NCBI RefSeq assembly: GCF_041468085.1
Contig: NZ_CP121015.1
Span: forward strand, 62,001-126,000
DNA from: Tistrella mobilis
GTDB lineage: Bacteria; Pseudomonadota; Alphaproteobacteria; Tistrellales; Tistrellaceae
Length of the DNA stretch: 64,000 nucleotides
Direction: 5' to 3'
The translations under genes and the position numbers were made by a program. Position 1 is the stretch's first letter, and each line of letters begins with the position of its first letter. This document shows, piece after piece, positions 37,180 through 45,027 of the stretch. The notes below the pieces were generated by a model. It was not told the DNA's origin and did no database searches. It worked only from the letters and a program-made list of their open reading frames with translations.

Positions 37180-38681
37180 CGCGGATCGCTCCGGATCGGC
37201 CGGCCGGGGCGGGCGTCGCGGACCAGGTCGCCGCCGCTGATCACCGCCTCGCCATTGACCAGAACATGGACCATGCCCTCGGCCGGCAGATGCATGGCTT
37301 CGAAGGTTGCGCGGTCCTGCACCCGGGCCAGATCGAAGACCACGATATCGGCATCGCAGCCGGCTTGCAGCCGGCCCTTGCGGCGGAAGGCGCTGCTGCA
37401 GCTTTCCACGATCTGCGCCGGGATCAGCGAGCATTTGGCCATGGCTTCGACCAGCGGCACCACCTCGCGCTCCCGCACCCATTGGGCCAGGAAGCGGGTG
37501 AAGGTGCCGGACGAGCGGGGATGCGAGGATTTGTCCGCCGGCAGCGGCCAGTCCTCGCCGTCATAGAGCGAGCCGTCGGGGTTGCTCCACGGCACGGCGT
37601 CGGAGGCGATGGCGCCGCCGGGGAAGGTGACCGAGATATCGAGCAGCTTCGTGTCGTGCGGGTCGTCGGTGTCGAGAAAATGCCAGAGCACCAGGGATTC
37701 GGGCGCCTCGGCACGGGCCGCGGCCAGTTCGTCGCGGTCGGCGAAACGCCGGCCGGTGCTCACCACCTCGATCGCGCCATAGCCGGTGCCGGTGCGCTCG
37801 GCGAAATCGCTCTCCATGAAGAAGCCGGCGCTGAGCACGGTGGAGCCGGTGCCATAGGGATAGGCTTCGGTGGTGACCGGCAGGCCCTGGGTCTGGGCGG
37901 TGCGGATCAGCCCGGCCGCCTCTTCGATGTCGCGCAGGCTGGTGCTGTTCAGATGGCAGATATGCATATGCGCGCCGGTCGCACCCGCCAGGCCGATCAG
38001 CTGGACATAGGCCTGCACCGAGCTTCTGGGGTCGATATTCGACATATAGGCGATATGGGTATAGGTCGGCCGGTCATAGGCGGCGGCGAGCGCGCAGATC
38101 CGGCTCATCTCCTTCAGCCCGGCGCCCGAGGCATAGCCATGGGGAATGCCGATGCCGAGCGCGCCCTCGTCCAGCCCCCGGCGGGTGAGGTCGACGATGG
38201 TCTCGGTCTGGGCGGGGGTGGCGGCATCGACCGACCAGCGCATGTCATCGGCGCCTGCGCCCATCATCGCGATCGGCGGCAGGCCGCCGGTCAGATCCAG
38301 CCCGATCATCGCCGCCTTGCGCGCAAACAGCCAGGCGGCCGCCGCGCCGTAATTCAGCACCCGGCCGGCCGCCTGCTGCCGGTCATACCAGGCCCCCACC
38401 GGCAGGGCACCCACCTCCAGCTCCAGCGCCGTGGTGACGCCGTCGAAGGCCTGCATCCGGTCGGCCGGGATCGACTGGCCATGGGCATGCAGATCGATGA
38501 ACCCCGGCGCCACCACCAGCCCCGCCGCATCGATCTCGCGCCGCCCGGCCGCGAGCGCCGGCCCCACCGCCGCGATCCGGTCGCCCGTGATCCCGACATC
38601 GGCCACGGCATCATGCCCGGTTTCCGGGTCGACCACCCGCCCCCCACGAATGACCAGATCGAACACTGCGGCGTCGGCCAT
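37176..38681 (-). CDS. N-acyl-D-amino acid deacylase (D-glutamate deacylase-like amidohydrolase)
   Basis: A 501-residue amidohydrolase. The beta-barrel metal ligands H65 and H67 lie in GFIDLHAHGQS, followed by AFDGVTTALELEVGALPV, which resembles D-glutamate deacylases more than classical D-aminoacylases (these have a GNCG motif instead). GSTVLSAGFFMESD, SDAVPWSNPDG and the end GRLQAGCDADIVVFDL are family-typical. It should free D-amino acids from N-acyl forms in the cytoplasm, feeding the DadA-like enzyme. The upstream 102 bases contain CAATGCC twice (38704 and 38716), a possible regulator site. Confidence 0.85.
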   Translation of the reverse strand: MADAAVFDLVIRGGRVVDPETGHDAVADVGITGDRIAAVGPALAAGRREIDAAGLVVAPGFIDLHAHGQSIPADRMQAFDGVTTALELEVGALPVGAWYDRQQAAGRVLNYGAAAAWLFARKAAMIGLDLTGGLPPIAMMGAGADDMRWSVDAATPAQTETIVDLTRRGLDEGALGIGIPHGYASGAGLKEMSRICALAAAYDRPTYTHIAYMSNIDPRSSVQAYVQLIGLAGATGAHMHICHLNSTSLRDIEEAAGLIRTAQTQGLPVTTEAYPYGTGSTVLSAGFFMESDFAERTGTGYGAIEVVSTGRRFADRDELAAARAEAPESLVLWHFLDTDDPHDTKLLDISVTFPGGAIASDAVPWSNPDGSLYDGEDWPLPADKSSHPRSSGTFTRFLAQWVREREVVPLVEAMAKCSLIPAQIVESCSSAFRRKGRLQAGCDADIVVFDLARVQDRATFEAMHLPAEGMVHVLVNGEAVISGGDLVRDARPGRPIRSDPR

Positions 38682-38783
38682 ATCCCGTGTCCCTTATAAG
38701 AGGCAATGCCCTTTACAATGCCATTGAGTCCACCATGACAGAGGGTGCCCCGGTCTGTCCAGAGCGGGCCTGCCCACCGCGCC

Positions 38784-39236
38784 TCACAATCTTGCCCGCG
38801 TCGTCCGCGGCGTCGCCAGCAGCAGGTTGGTTTCGCTGGCGGTGATGCCGGGGATCAGGCGGATGCGGCGCAGCACCTGGTCCAGATCGGGCAGGCTGGT
38901 GGCCGAGAGGGTGGTGATCAGGTCCCAGCGGCCGTTGGTGGTGTGGATTTCCTGGACCGCGGGCATGCCGCTCAACGCCTTGATCACCCGGTCGGCGGCA
39001 TGGCCTTCCACCTCGATCAGCATGATGCCGCGGACGGGATCTTCCACCGCATCGGCGCGCAGGATGACGGTGTAGCCCAGGATCACCCCGGCCTTTTCCA
39101 GCCGCTCCATCCGCGCCCGCACGGTGGCGCGCGAGACCGCCAGATCGATGGCGAGGTCGGAAATGCTGCGCCGGCCGTCATGGCGCAGCAGGGTGATCAG
39201 GCGCTGGTCCAGCGGGTCGAGTTCTGGCAGGGACAT
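38784..39236 (-). CDS. Lrp/AsnC-family transcriptional regulator
   Basis: 150 residues from the ATG at 39236 behind AGGAGC; a start at 39272 would add 12 residues. The N-terminal helix-turn-helix reads LDPLDQRLITLLRHDGRRSI, then DLAVSRATVRARMERLEKAG. The RAM ligand domain follows (VRGIMLIEVEGHAADRVIKA, TTNGRWDLITTL). Lrp-type proteins sense amino acids. Placed ahead of the deacylase and near arginase and ornithine cyclodeaminase, it probably controls amino-acid catabolism here. A palindrome at 39280-39297 may be its own operator. Confidence 0.92.
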   Translation of the reverse strand: MSLPELDPLDQRLITLLRHDGRRSISDLAIDLAVSRATVRARMERLEKAGVILGYTVILRADAVEDPVRGIMLIEVEGHAADRVIKALSGMPAVQEIHTTNGRWDLITTLSATSLPDLDQVLRRIRLIPGITASETNLLLATPRTTRARL

Positions 39237-39279
39237 CGGGGCTCCTGGGGTCGATCCGGATCGGATTTTCAACCAATCC

Positions 39280-39297
39280 GAGACAAATATTGCTCTG
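39280..39297. promoter_or_regulatory. Candidate Lrp operator in the lrp/PDZ divergent region
   Basis: GAGACAAATATTGCTCTG is an imperfect palindrome with an A+T-rich centre, the general form of Lrp sites, 44 bases upstream of the lrp ATG. On the other strand a possible promoter for the PDZ gene follows (TTGACT at 39327, TACCAT at 39349). Confidence 0.4.
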
Positions 39298-39404
39298 CAG
39301 CATTCGGGAGTCGGTGCTTTTGTGCGTTGACTTAGGACTACCCTCCTTTACCATCACTCTCATAAATATAAGAGACAGGCCGAAACATCGGCCGGGGAGG
39401 ACAG

Positions 39405-40220
39405 ATGAAGAAGGCGCTTGTCGCGTCGTTGATCTTTAGCCTGTCGTGGATGTCCGGACCCGCGCTCGCCGCGGAAGCTTCCCAAGATATCGGCGGTTCC
39501 GGTAGAGGCGGTTTTGGCGAAGGCCGGTTTGGCGAGGGCCGGTTTGGCGAGGGGAAGGCACCCTTCGCGCATGACTGGTCGGCCGGCCAGCTGGCTGCCG
39601 ATCAGGGCGCCCGGCTGGGCATTACGCTGGAAGCGGTGCCCTATCGCAAGGACGGCCGGATCTTCGTCCGCGTCGCCGGGGTCGATGCCGGCTCGCCGCT
39701 GGCGGGCACGCTGGCGGCCGGGGATTATCTGTTCCGCATCGACGATACCGAATTGCAGCGCACCCACGACGTGTTCACCGCAATTGCGGCGCATCGGCCG
39801 GGGGAGAATGTCACGGTCTATTTCCTGGACCGGGATGATGCGCTGACCGCCAAATCCGTGCCGGTGCGCACCGCATCGATCGATGCTCTGGCCAATGGCC
39901 GGGCAGCGGGCACGGCGCTGGCCGCCGTGGCGGCGCCGGCACCTGTCGTCTCGGCCCCCGCTCCCGCCACCGCCACCACCGCCGCCACCGCCGCCACCGC
40001 ACCGGCCGTGACGCATCGCAGCCAGCCGGTCATCCGCGTGCGGGCCATGGAGCCGCCGCAGACCGAGGCGGCCTCTGCGGGTTTCTGCGAAAGCCGCGCC
40101 GGGCTCTGCATCCTGGGTGGCGTGGTCGGTGCGGCGGTGATGTCGGCGCTCGCCGCCTTCCCCGAACCCGACCGGCGGCGGGTGGTCGGCTACATGTCCT
40201 GGGCCTTCGGGGCGGCCTGA
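39405..40220 (+). CDS. Secreted PDZ-domain protein of unknown function
   Basis: 271 residues. A Sec signal peptide covers about 1-22 (ASLIFSLSWMSGPALA). A glycine-rich stretch with FGEGR repeated three times (15-base DNA repeats around 39513-39555) follows. Residues about 68-150 form a PDZ-like domain (LGITLEAVPYRKDGRIFVRV, AGSPLAGTLAAGDYLFRIDD). An Ala/Pro/Thr-rich linker leads to a C-terminal hydrophobic segment with two cysteines (FCESRAGLCILGGVVGAAVM). There is no protease domain. It is probably a periplasmic or membrane-tethered scaffold. Confidence 0.75.
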   Translation: MKKALVASLIFSLSWMSGPALAAEASQDIGGSGRGGFGEGRFGEGRFGEGKAPFAHDWSAGQLAADQGARLGITLEAVPYRKDGRIFVRVAGVDAGSPLAGTLAAGDYLFRIDDTELQRTHDVFTAIAAHRPGENVTVYFLDRDDALTAKSVPVRTASIDALANGRAAGTALAAVAAPAPVVSAPAPATATTAATAATAPAVTHRSQPVIRVRAMEPPQTEAASAGFCESRAGLCILGGVVGAAVMSALAAFPEPDRRRVVGYMSWAFGAA

Positions 40221-40366
40221 TCCGCAAAGACCTGCCATTTCGGCGGAAAGTGCTGCCACTCCGGTAAATCCGGCAGCGCTTTCCGCCGATCTGCCGTCTC
40301 CACTCCGCCGCGCGGCCATGCTTCGATTCCTGTCAGGCGATCACGGGACAGGAAGGGAGCCGCCCG

Positions 40367-41332
40367 ATGACGGACCACGACCAGGGGGAGCGGCCGCGCC
40401 ATTGCCGGCTGATCGGCGTGCCGCTGGAAGAGGGGGCCGGGCGGCGCGGCTGCGCCATGGGGCCGGCCGCCTTTCGCACCGCGGGCATCGTCGAGGCGCT
40501 GGAGGCGCTGGGTCATCGCGTCACCGATGAGGGCGATCTGGCGCCCCGTCGCACTCCGTCGTCCGCACCCCATGACAATCCGGCGCTGAAACACCTGGCC
40601 CGCATCGCCGGCTGGACGGCGGCCATTGCCGATGCCGCCTTTGCCGCCAGTGCCGGGCCCGACGATCTGCCGGTGTTTCTGGGCGGCGACCATGCGCTGG
40701 CGGCGGGTACGCTGACCGGGCTGGCCCGGCGGGCCGCGGCCGAAGGGCGGCCCTTCTTCGTGCTCTGGCTGGATGCCCATCCCGATTTTCACACGCTGGA
40801 GACCACCGTCAGCGGCCATCTGCACGGCGTGCCGATGGCCTATGCCACCGGCCGGCCGGGTTTTGCCGGACATTTCCCCGCGCCCGCGGCGCTGGTCGAT
40901 CCGGCCCATATCTGCATGATCGGCATCCGCAGCGTGGATGCGGCCGAGCGCGGGCCGCTCGCCGCCTCGGGCATCACCGTGCACGACATGCGCCGCATCG
41001 ACGAACACGGCATGGTCGCCCTGCTTCGCCCGTTTCTGGACCGGGTCCAGGCGGCCGGCGGGCGGCTGCATCTCAGCCTGGATGTGGACTTCCTGGACCC
41101 TGCCATCGCGCCCGGCGTGGGCACCACCGTGCCCGGCGGCGCCAGTTTCCGCGAGGCGCATCTGGTGATGGAGATGCTGCACGAGGCGGGGCTGGTCGAC
41201 AGCGTCGATCTGGTTGAACTGAACCCCTTTCTGGACGAGCGCGGCCGCACCGCGCTGCTGATGGTCGACCTTCTGGCCAGCCTGCTGGGCCGCCGGGTCA
41301 TGGACTATCCGACACGGAGTGACCGGTCATGA
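40367..41332 (+). CDS. Arginase/agmatinase-family ureohydrolase (arginase-like)
   Basis: A 321-residue ureohydrolase binding two manganese ions. The ligands are all present: H109 in LGGDHALAAG, D136/H138/D140 in WLDAHPDFH, and D239/D241 in LSLDVDFLDP. HLHGVPMAYA and VELNPFLDE match arginases rather than agmatinases. It would convert arginine to ornithine and urea. Its stop overlaps the ornithine cyclodeaminase start by four bases, giving a two-step path from arginine to proline. Confidence 0.93.
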   Translation: MTDHDQGERPRHCRLIGVPLEEGAGRRGCAMGPAAFRTAGIVEALEALGHRVTDEGDLAPRRTPSSAPHDNPALKHLARIAGWTAAIADAAFAASAGPDDLPVFLGGDHALAAGTLTGLARRAAAEGRPFFVLWLDAHPDFHTLETTVSGHLHGVPMAYATGRPGFAGHFPAPAALVDPAHICMIGIRSVDAAERGPLAASGITVHDMRRIDEHGMVALLRPFLDRVQAAGGRLHLSLDVDFLDPAIAPGVGTTVPGGASFREAHLVMEMLHEAGLVDSVDLVELNPFLDERGRTALLMVDLLASLLGRRVMDYPTRSDRS

Positions 41333-42387
41333 CCGCTTTGCACACCCCCGCCACGCTCAATCTCGTGCCCTTCGTCTCGGTCGACCACATGATGAAGCTG
41401 GTGCTGCATCTGGGGGTGGAACGGGTGTTGGCCGATCTGGCCGGCTATATCGCCGATGATTTCCGCCGCTGGCCGGAATTCGACAAGACCCCGCGCATCG
41501 CCGCTCACAGCCCCGATGGCGTGATCGAGCTGATGCCCGCGGCCGACCGCCGCGCCTATGGCTTCAAATACGTCAACGGCCACCCGAAGAATACCGCCAC
41601 CGGTCGCCAGACCGTCACCGCCTTCGGTATGCTGGCGGATGTTGCGACCGGCTATCCCGTGCTGCTGACCGAAATGACCATTCTGACGGCGCTGCGCACC
41701 GCCGCCATGTCGGCGCTGGCCGCCCGGCATCTGGCGCCTGAAGGTGCCACGACCATGGCGATCATCGGCAACGGCGCCCAGTCGGAATTCCAGGCGCTGG
41801 CCTTCCGCGCCCTGCTCGGCATCGACCGGCTGCGGCTCTGGGATACCGACCCGGCGGCGACCGCCAAATGCCGCCGCAATCTGGAGGCTGCCGGTTTCTC
41901 CATCACCGCCTGCCGGTCGGCCGAGGCGGCGGTGGAGGGGGCGGAGATCATCACCACCGTCACCGCCGACAAGCGCCGCGCCACCATCCTGTCCGACAAT
42001 ATGGTGGGGGCGGGCGTGCATCTGAACGCGGTGGGCGGCGACTGTCCGGGCAAGACCGAGCTTGCGGCCGGGATCCTGACGCGGTCCGACATCTTCGTCG
42101 AATACGCCCCGCAGACCCGCATCGAGGGCGAAATCCAGCAGCTGGCCCCCGACCATCCGGTCACGGAGTTCTGGCAGGTCCTGACCGGCGACGCCCCCGG
42201 CCGCAGCACAGCCGATGCCGTCACCCTCTTCGACAGCGTCGGCTTCGCGATCGAGGATTTCTCGGCGCTGCGCTATATCCGCGACCGCGTGGCCGAGACG
42301 CCTTTCGCCCAGGATCTGGATCTGCTGGCGGATCCGGATGATCCGCGGGATCTGTATGGGATGGTGATGCGGGCGGGGCAGGGGTGA
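41329..42387 (+). CDS. Ornithine cyclodeaminase
   Basis: A 352-residue member of the ornithine cyclodeaminase/mu-crystallin family, which converts ornithine to proline and ammonia using bound NAD. FKYVNGHPKNT near residue 83, LLTEMTILTALRTAAMSALA, and the dinucleotide-binding AIIGNGAQSEFQALAFRALL are diagnostic, followed by VGGDCPGKTELAAGIL. It is long for the family but matches the arginase-linked form of Agrobacterium-type catabolic operons. Translationally coupled to arginase. Confidence 0.93.
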   Translation: MTALHTPATLNLVPFVSVDHMMKLVLHLGVERVLADLAGYIADDFRRWPEFDKTPRIAAHSPDGVIELMPAADRRAYGFKYVNGHPKNTATGRQTVTAFGMLADVATGYPVLLTEMTILTALRTAAMSALAARHLAPEGATTMAIIGNGAQSEFQALAFRALLGIDRLRLWDTDPAATAKCRRNLEAAGFSITACRSAEAAVEGAEIITTVTADKRRATILSDNMVGAGVHLNAVGGDCPGKTELAAGILTRSDIFVEYAPQTRIEGEIQQLAPDHPVTEFWQVLTGDAPGRSTADAVTLFDSVGFAIEDFSALRYIRDRVAETPFAQDLDLLADPDDPRDLYGMVMRAGQG

Positions 42388-42435
42388 GGCGCGGCCATCC
42401 CCTCCCTCCCATACATCACCTGTGAAGATGGTTAT

Positions 42436-42453
42436 GATCATTTCAGATCATTT
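42436..42453. repeat. Two GATCATTT repeats in phase upstream of the cytochrome gene
   Basis: GATCATTT occurs at 42436-42443 and 42446-42453, ten bases apart, in a short A+T-rich patch about 70 bases before the cytochrome b561 ATG. It may be a regulator site. Nothing identifies the protein. Confidence 0.3.
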
Positions 42454-42519
42454 TACATGATTACCGGCCCCGCCTAACCTCCCGGATATATCGGGCAGGC
42501 ATGATGGCGGGAGGAACAC

Positions 42520-43074
42520 ATGCAATGGCGGGATAACGGGCTCGGCTTTTCGCCGGTCACCATCGTGCTGCACTGGATGGTGGCGGCGCTGCTGGTGGCG
42601 ATGCTGGGGCTGGAGATCGCGATGGCCGCGGCGCCGGGTGCCGCGGTGCATACCGGGCTGGCGGAGGTGCAGAACCTGCTGGGCCTGGTGCTGTTTCTGG
42701 TCTCGATCTACCGGTTTTATGCGCGGATCACCTCGTTTCATCCGCTGCCGGTGGGCAGGCCCAATCCGGTGGAGGTGATCGTCGGCCGGTCGGTCGCGGC
42801 GGCGCTGGCCCTGGCCATGGTTCTGCTGCCGGCGGCGGTCTGGCTGTCCAGGGCGGCGGGTGGCGCGGCGGTCGTTCTGCCGGGCGGCCACGCCCTGCCG
42901 CGGCTGATCGATCCCGCCCCGGGGCTGAAAGCCCTGGTCGACACGCTGTTCGTGATCGGCGGGACGGCGTTTCTGGCCGGGCTGGCCCTGCACCTGTTCG
43001 GTGCCTGGAAACATCACGTCGTGCTGAAAACCCCGGCCGTGCAGCGGATGCTCGGCAGGCATGTGGAGTTGTGA
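42520..43074 (+). CDS. Cytochrome b561-family membrane protein
   Basis: 184 residues with four hydrophobic segments. Candidate haem-ligand histidines lie in IVLHWMVAALLV (H18), AAVHTGLAEVQ, and the C-terminal LHLFGAWKHHVVLKTP, a pattern seen in bacterial cytochrome b561 proteins, which move electrons between quinol and other carriers. The ATG follows GGAGG. It is followed within two bases by the nitronate monooxygenase gene, so the two may be co-transcribed. Confidence 0.85.
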   Translation: MQWRDNGLGFSPVTIVLHWMVAALLVAMLGLEIAMAAAPGAAVHTGLAEVQNLLGLVLFLVSIYRFYARITSFHPLPVGRPNPVEVIVGRSVAAALALAMVLLPAAVWLSRAAGGAAVVLPGGHALPRLIDPAPGLKALVDTLFVIGGTAFLAGLALHLFGAWKHHVVLKTPAVQRMLGRHVEL

Positions 43075-43076
43075 GA

Positions 43077-44051
43077 ATGGGCGAGGCGCGTGACCATGCC
43101 GTCGCACGGCTCTGCGGTGTCCGCCATCCGGTGTTTCTGGCGGGCATGGCGGCGATTTCGGGGCCCCGGCTGGTGGCCGCGGTGGCGAATGCCGGGGGCA
43201 TGGGCGTGCTCGGCGGGCTGCGCCTGCCGCCCCAGGCGCTGAGGGGATGGATCCGCGAGACCAGATCCCTGACCGACCGGCCCTTCGGCGTCAATCTGGT
43301 GCCGCAATTCGGTGGGCCCGAGGTCTTCGAGGCACAGTTCCGGGTGGTTCTGGAGGAACGGCCGCGGCTGCTGTCGCTGTTCTATGCCGAGAATTACGGC
43401 GCCGACATGATCCCGCGGGCCAGGGCGGCGGGGCTGGTGGTTATGGTGCAGGCGGGCACGGTGGCGCTGGCCCGCAAGGCGATCGCCCATGGCGCCGACA
43501 TCATCGCCGCCCAGGGGGCGGAGGCCGGCGGGCATCTCAATCGCGGCACCATCGGCCTGATGGCGCTGCTGCCGGCGATCATCGCCGCTGCCGAGGGGCG
43601 GCCGGTGCTGGCGGCGGGGGGCATCACCACACGCGAGGATGTGAGGGCCGCCATGGCGCTGGGCGCCGCGGGGGTGCTGGTGGGCACGGCCTTCGTGGCG
43701 AGCGCGGAATCCGAGGCGCACCCGCTCTACAAGCGGAAGATCGTCGAAGCCACCACCGACGACACCGAATATCGCACCGGATATTCCTTCGGCTGGCGAT
43801 ACGGCACGCCGCATCGCGTGATCCCCAATCGCGACCGCCGGAACCTGTTGCGTTTCGTGGGCGGCGGCGCGCGGGCCATCGACCGGCCGGCCCTGGCGCG
43901 CAAGCTGTCGCTCTATGCCGGGCAGGGGGTCGGCCGCATCCACGATGTCGTCCCCGCCGCGGACCGCATGGCGGAACTCATTCAGGGTCTGCCGGCTGCG
44001 GCGGCGGCGGAAGAGAGGGTACCTGGAACGTTGCCCGCGCCAGCGCGATGA
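43077..44051 (+). CDS. Nitronate monooxygenase-family flavoprotein
   Basis: A 324-residue FMN-dependent TIM-barrel protein of the nitronate monooxygenase/2-nitropropane dioxygenase family. GVRHPVFLAGMAAISGPRLV at the start, VQAGTVALARKAIAHGADII, the QGAEAGGH motif and GITTREDVRAAMALGAAGVL with GTAF binding FMN phosphate are clear. The ATG at 43077 sits eight bases after GGAG; a GTG at 43071 overlapping the cytochrome stop is the alternative. Its 3' end overlaps the convergent LysR gene by 74 bases. The physiological substrate is unknown. Confidence 0.9.
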   Translation: MGEARDHAVARLCGVRHPVFLAGMAAISGPRLVAAVANAGGMGVLGGLRLPPQALRGWIRETRSLTDRPFGVNLVPQFGGPEVFEAQFRVVLEERPRLLSLFYAENYGADMIPRARAAGLVVMVQAGTVALARKAIAHGADIIAAQGAEAGGHLNRGTIGLMALLPAIIAAAEGRPVLAAGGITTREDVRAAMALGAAGVLVGTAFVASAESEAHPLYKRKIVEATTDDTEYRTGYSFGWRYGTPHRVIPNRDRRNLLRFVGGGARAIDRPALARKLSLYAGQGVGRIHDVVPAADRMAELIQGLPAAAAAEERVPGTLPAPAR

Positions 44052-44892
44052 AGGCTTTCAGCGCAGAGCCGACCGGCGCGTCCTGACGGCGGATGAAGAC
44101 GGTGGTGACGGCGGCGATCTCCGCCGGCAGTTCATGGCAGTGCAGCGCATCGGCCAGGCTGGATTGGCGGGCCACGGATGCCGGCAGCAGGGTGATGCCC
44201 ATGCCCGAGGCGACGCAGGACAGGATACCGTCCAGCGTGCCCATTTCCATGACCTGCCCCGGCACCAGCCCGGCCTGATGGCACCAGCTTTCCAGCGTGG
44301 AGCGGTAGAAGCAGCCGGCCCGGAAGACGAACACCGTCTGATCGGGGAGGGTGTCGAGCAGGGCGTCACGCGATGTGATATCGCTGGTGCTGATCAGCGC
44401 CAGCTCTTCGTCGAACAGCGCCTCCTGAACCAGGGCCGGGTGCTGATGCCGGCCGCCGATGAAGGCGCCGTCCAGCTGGCAGCTTTCCACCGCCCGGATC
44501 AGCTCGGCCGTGGTGCCGGTGGTGAGCGACATCCGCACCTCGGGATGGCGCGCGCGATATGTGCCGAGCAGCCGGGGCAGGCGGATGGCGGCGGTGGTCT
44601 CCATCGCCCCCAGCCGCAAGGGGCCGGCAGGCCTGCCGCCATCCTGCAGGGCGGCCCGGCTCTCTTCGGTCAAGCGCAGGATGCGCCGTGCATAGCCGAG
44701 AAAGACCTCCCCTGCCGCCGTCGTCACCACGCCGCTCTTCCGCCGGATGAACAGCGCCTGCCCCAGCTCGGCCTCCAGCTCCTTCACCCGCATGGTCACG
44801 TTGGACTGCACGGTGTGCACGGCCTCTGCCGCCGCGGTGAAACTGCCGTGATCGACCACGGCACAGAAGATGGTCAGCTGGCGCAGGTCCAT
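43978..44892 (-). CDS. LysR-family transcriptional regulator
   Basis: A 304-residue LysR protein. The winged helix is LRQLTIFCAVVDHGSFTAAA, then VHTVQSNVTMRVKELE with FIRRKSGVVTTAAG. The effector domain (LPRLLGTYRARHPEVRMSLT) resembles those of CbbR/GltC-like members with the GTTAELI block. The C-terminal tail is proline-rich and lies within the overlap with the convergent monooxygenase gene. A perfect inverted repeat 19 bases upstream of its start is the likely autoregulatory site. Confidence 0.92.
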   Translation of the reverse strand: MDLRQLTIFCAVVDHGSFTAAAEAVHTVQSNVTMRVKELEAELGQALFIRRKSGVVTTAAGEVFLGYARRILRLTEESRAALQDGGRPAGPLRLGAMETTAAIRLPRLLGTYRARHPEVRMSLTTGTTAELIRAVESCQLDGAFIGGRHQHPALVQEALFDEELALISTSDITSRDALLDTLPDQTVFVFRAGCFYRSTLESWCHQAGLVPGQVMEMGTLDGILSCVASGMGITLLPASVARQSSLADALHCHELPAEIAAVTTVFIRRQDAPVGSALKAFIALARATFQVPSLPPPPQPADPE

Positions 44893-44910
44893 GGGGTTCC
44901 GATCACCATG

Positions 44911-44939
44911 ACTGATGCATCAGGGGTTGATGCATCAGT
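44911..44939. promoter_or_regulatory. Perfect inverted repeat upstream of the LysR gene
   Basis: ACTGATGCATCA at 44911-44922 and TGATGCATCAGT at 44928-44939 are exact reverse complements around GGGGT. Each arm holds the palindrome TGATGCATCA. Position just upstream of the start suggests a LysR binding site repressing its own promoter. Confidence 0.6.
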
Positions 44940-45027
44940 CTACGGCATCGGGGCGGGGGCGTATAGCCGGGCAGAGCCCGACCACTCGTTCCTCATCCTG
45001 GAACATGCATGGATTGCGACAGCCGTC

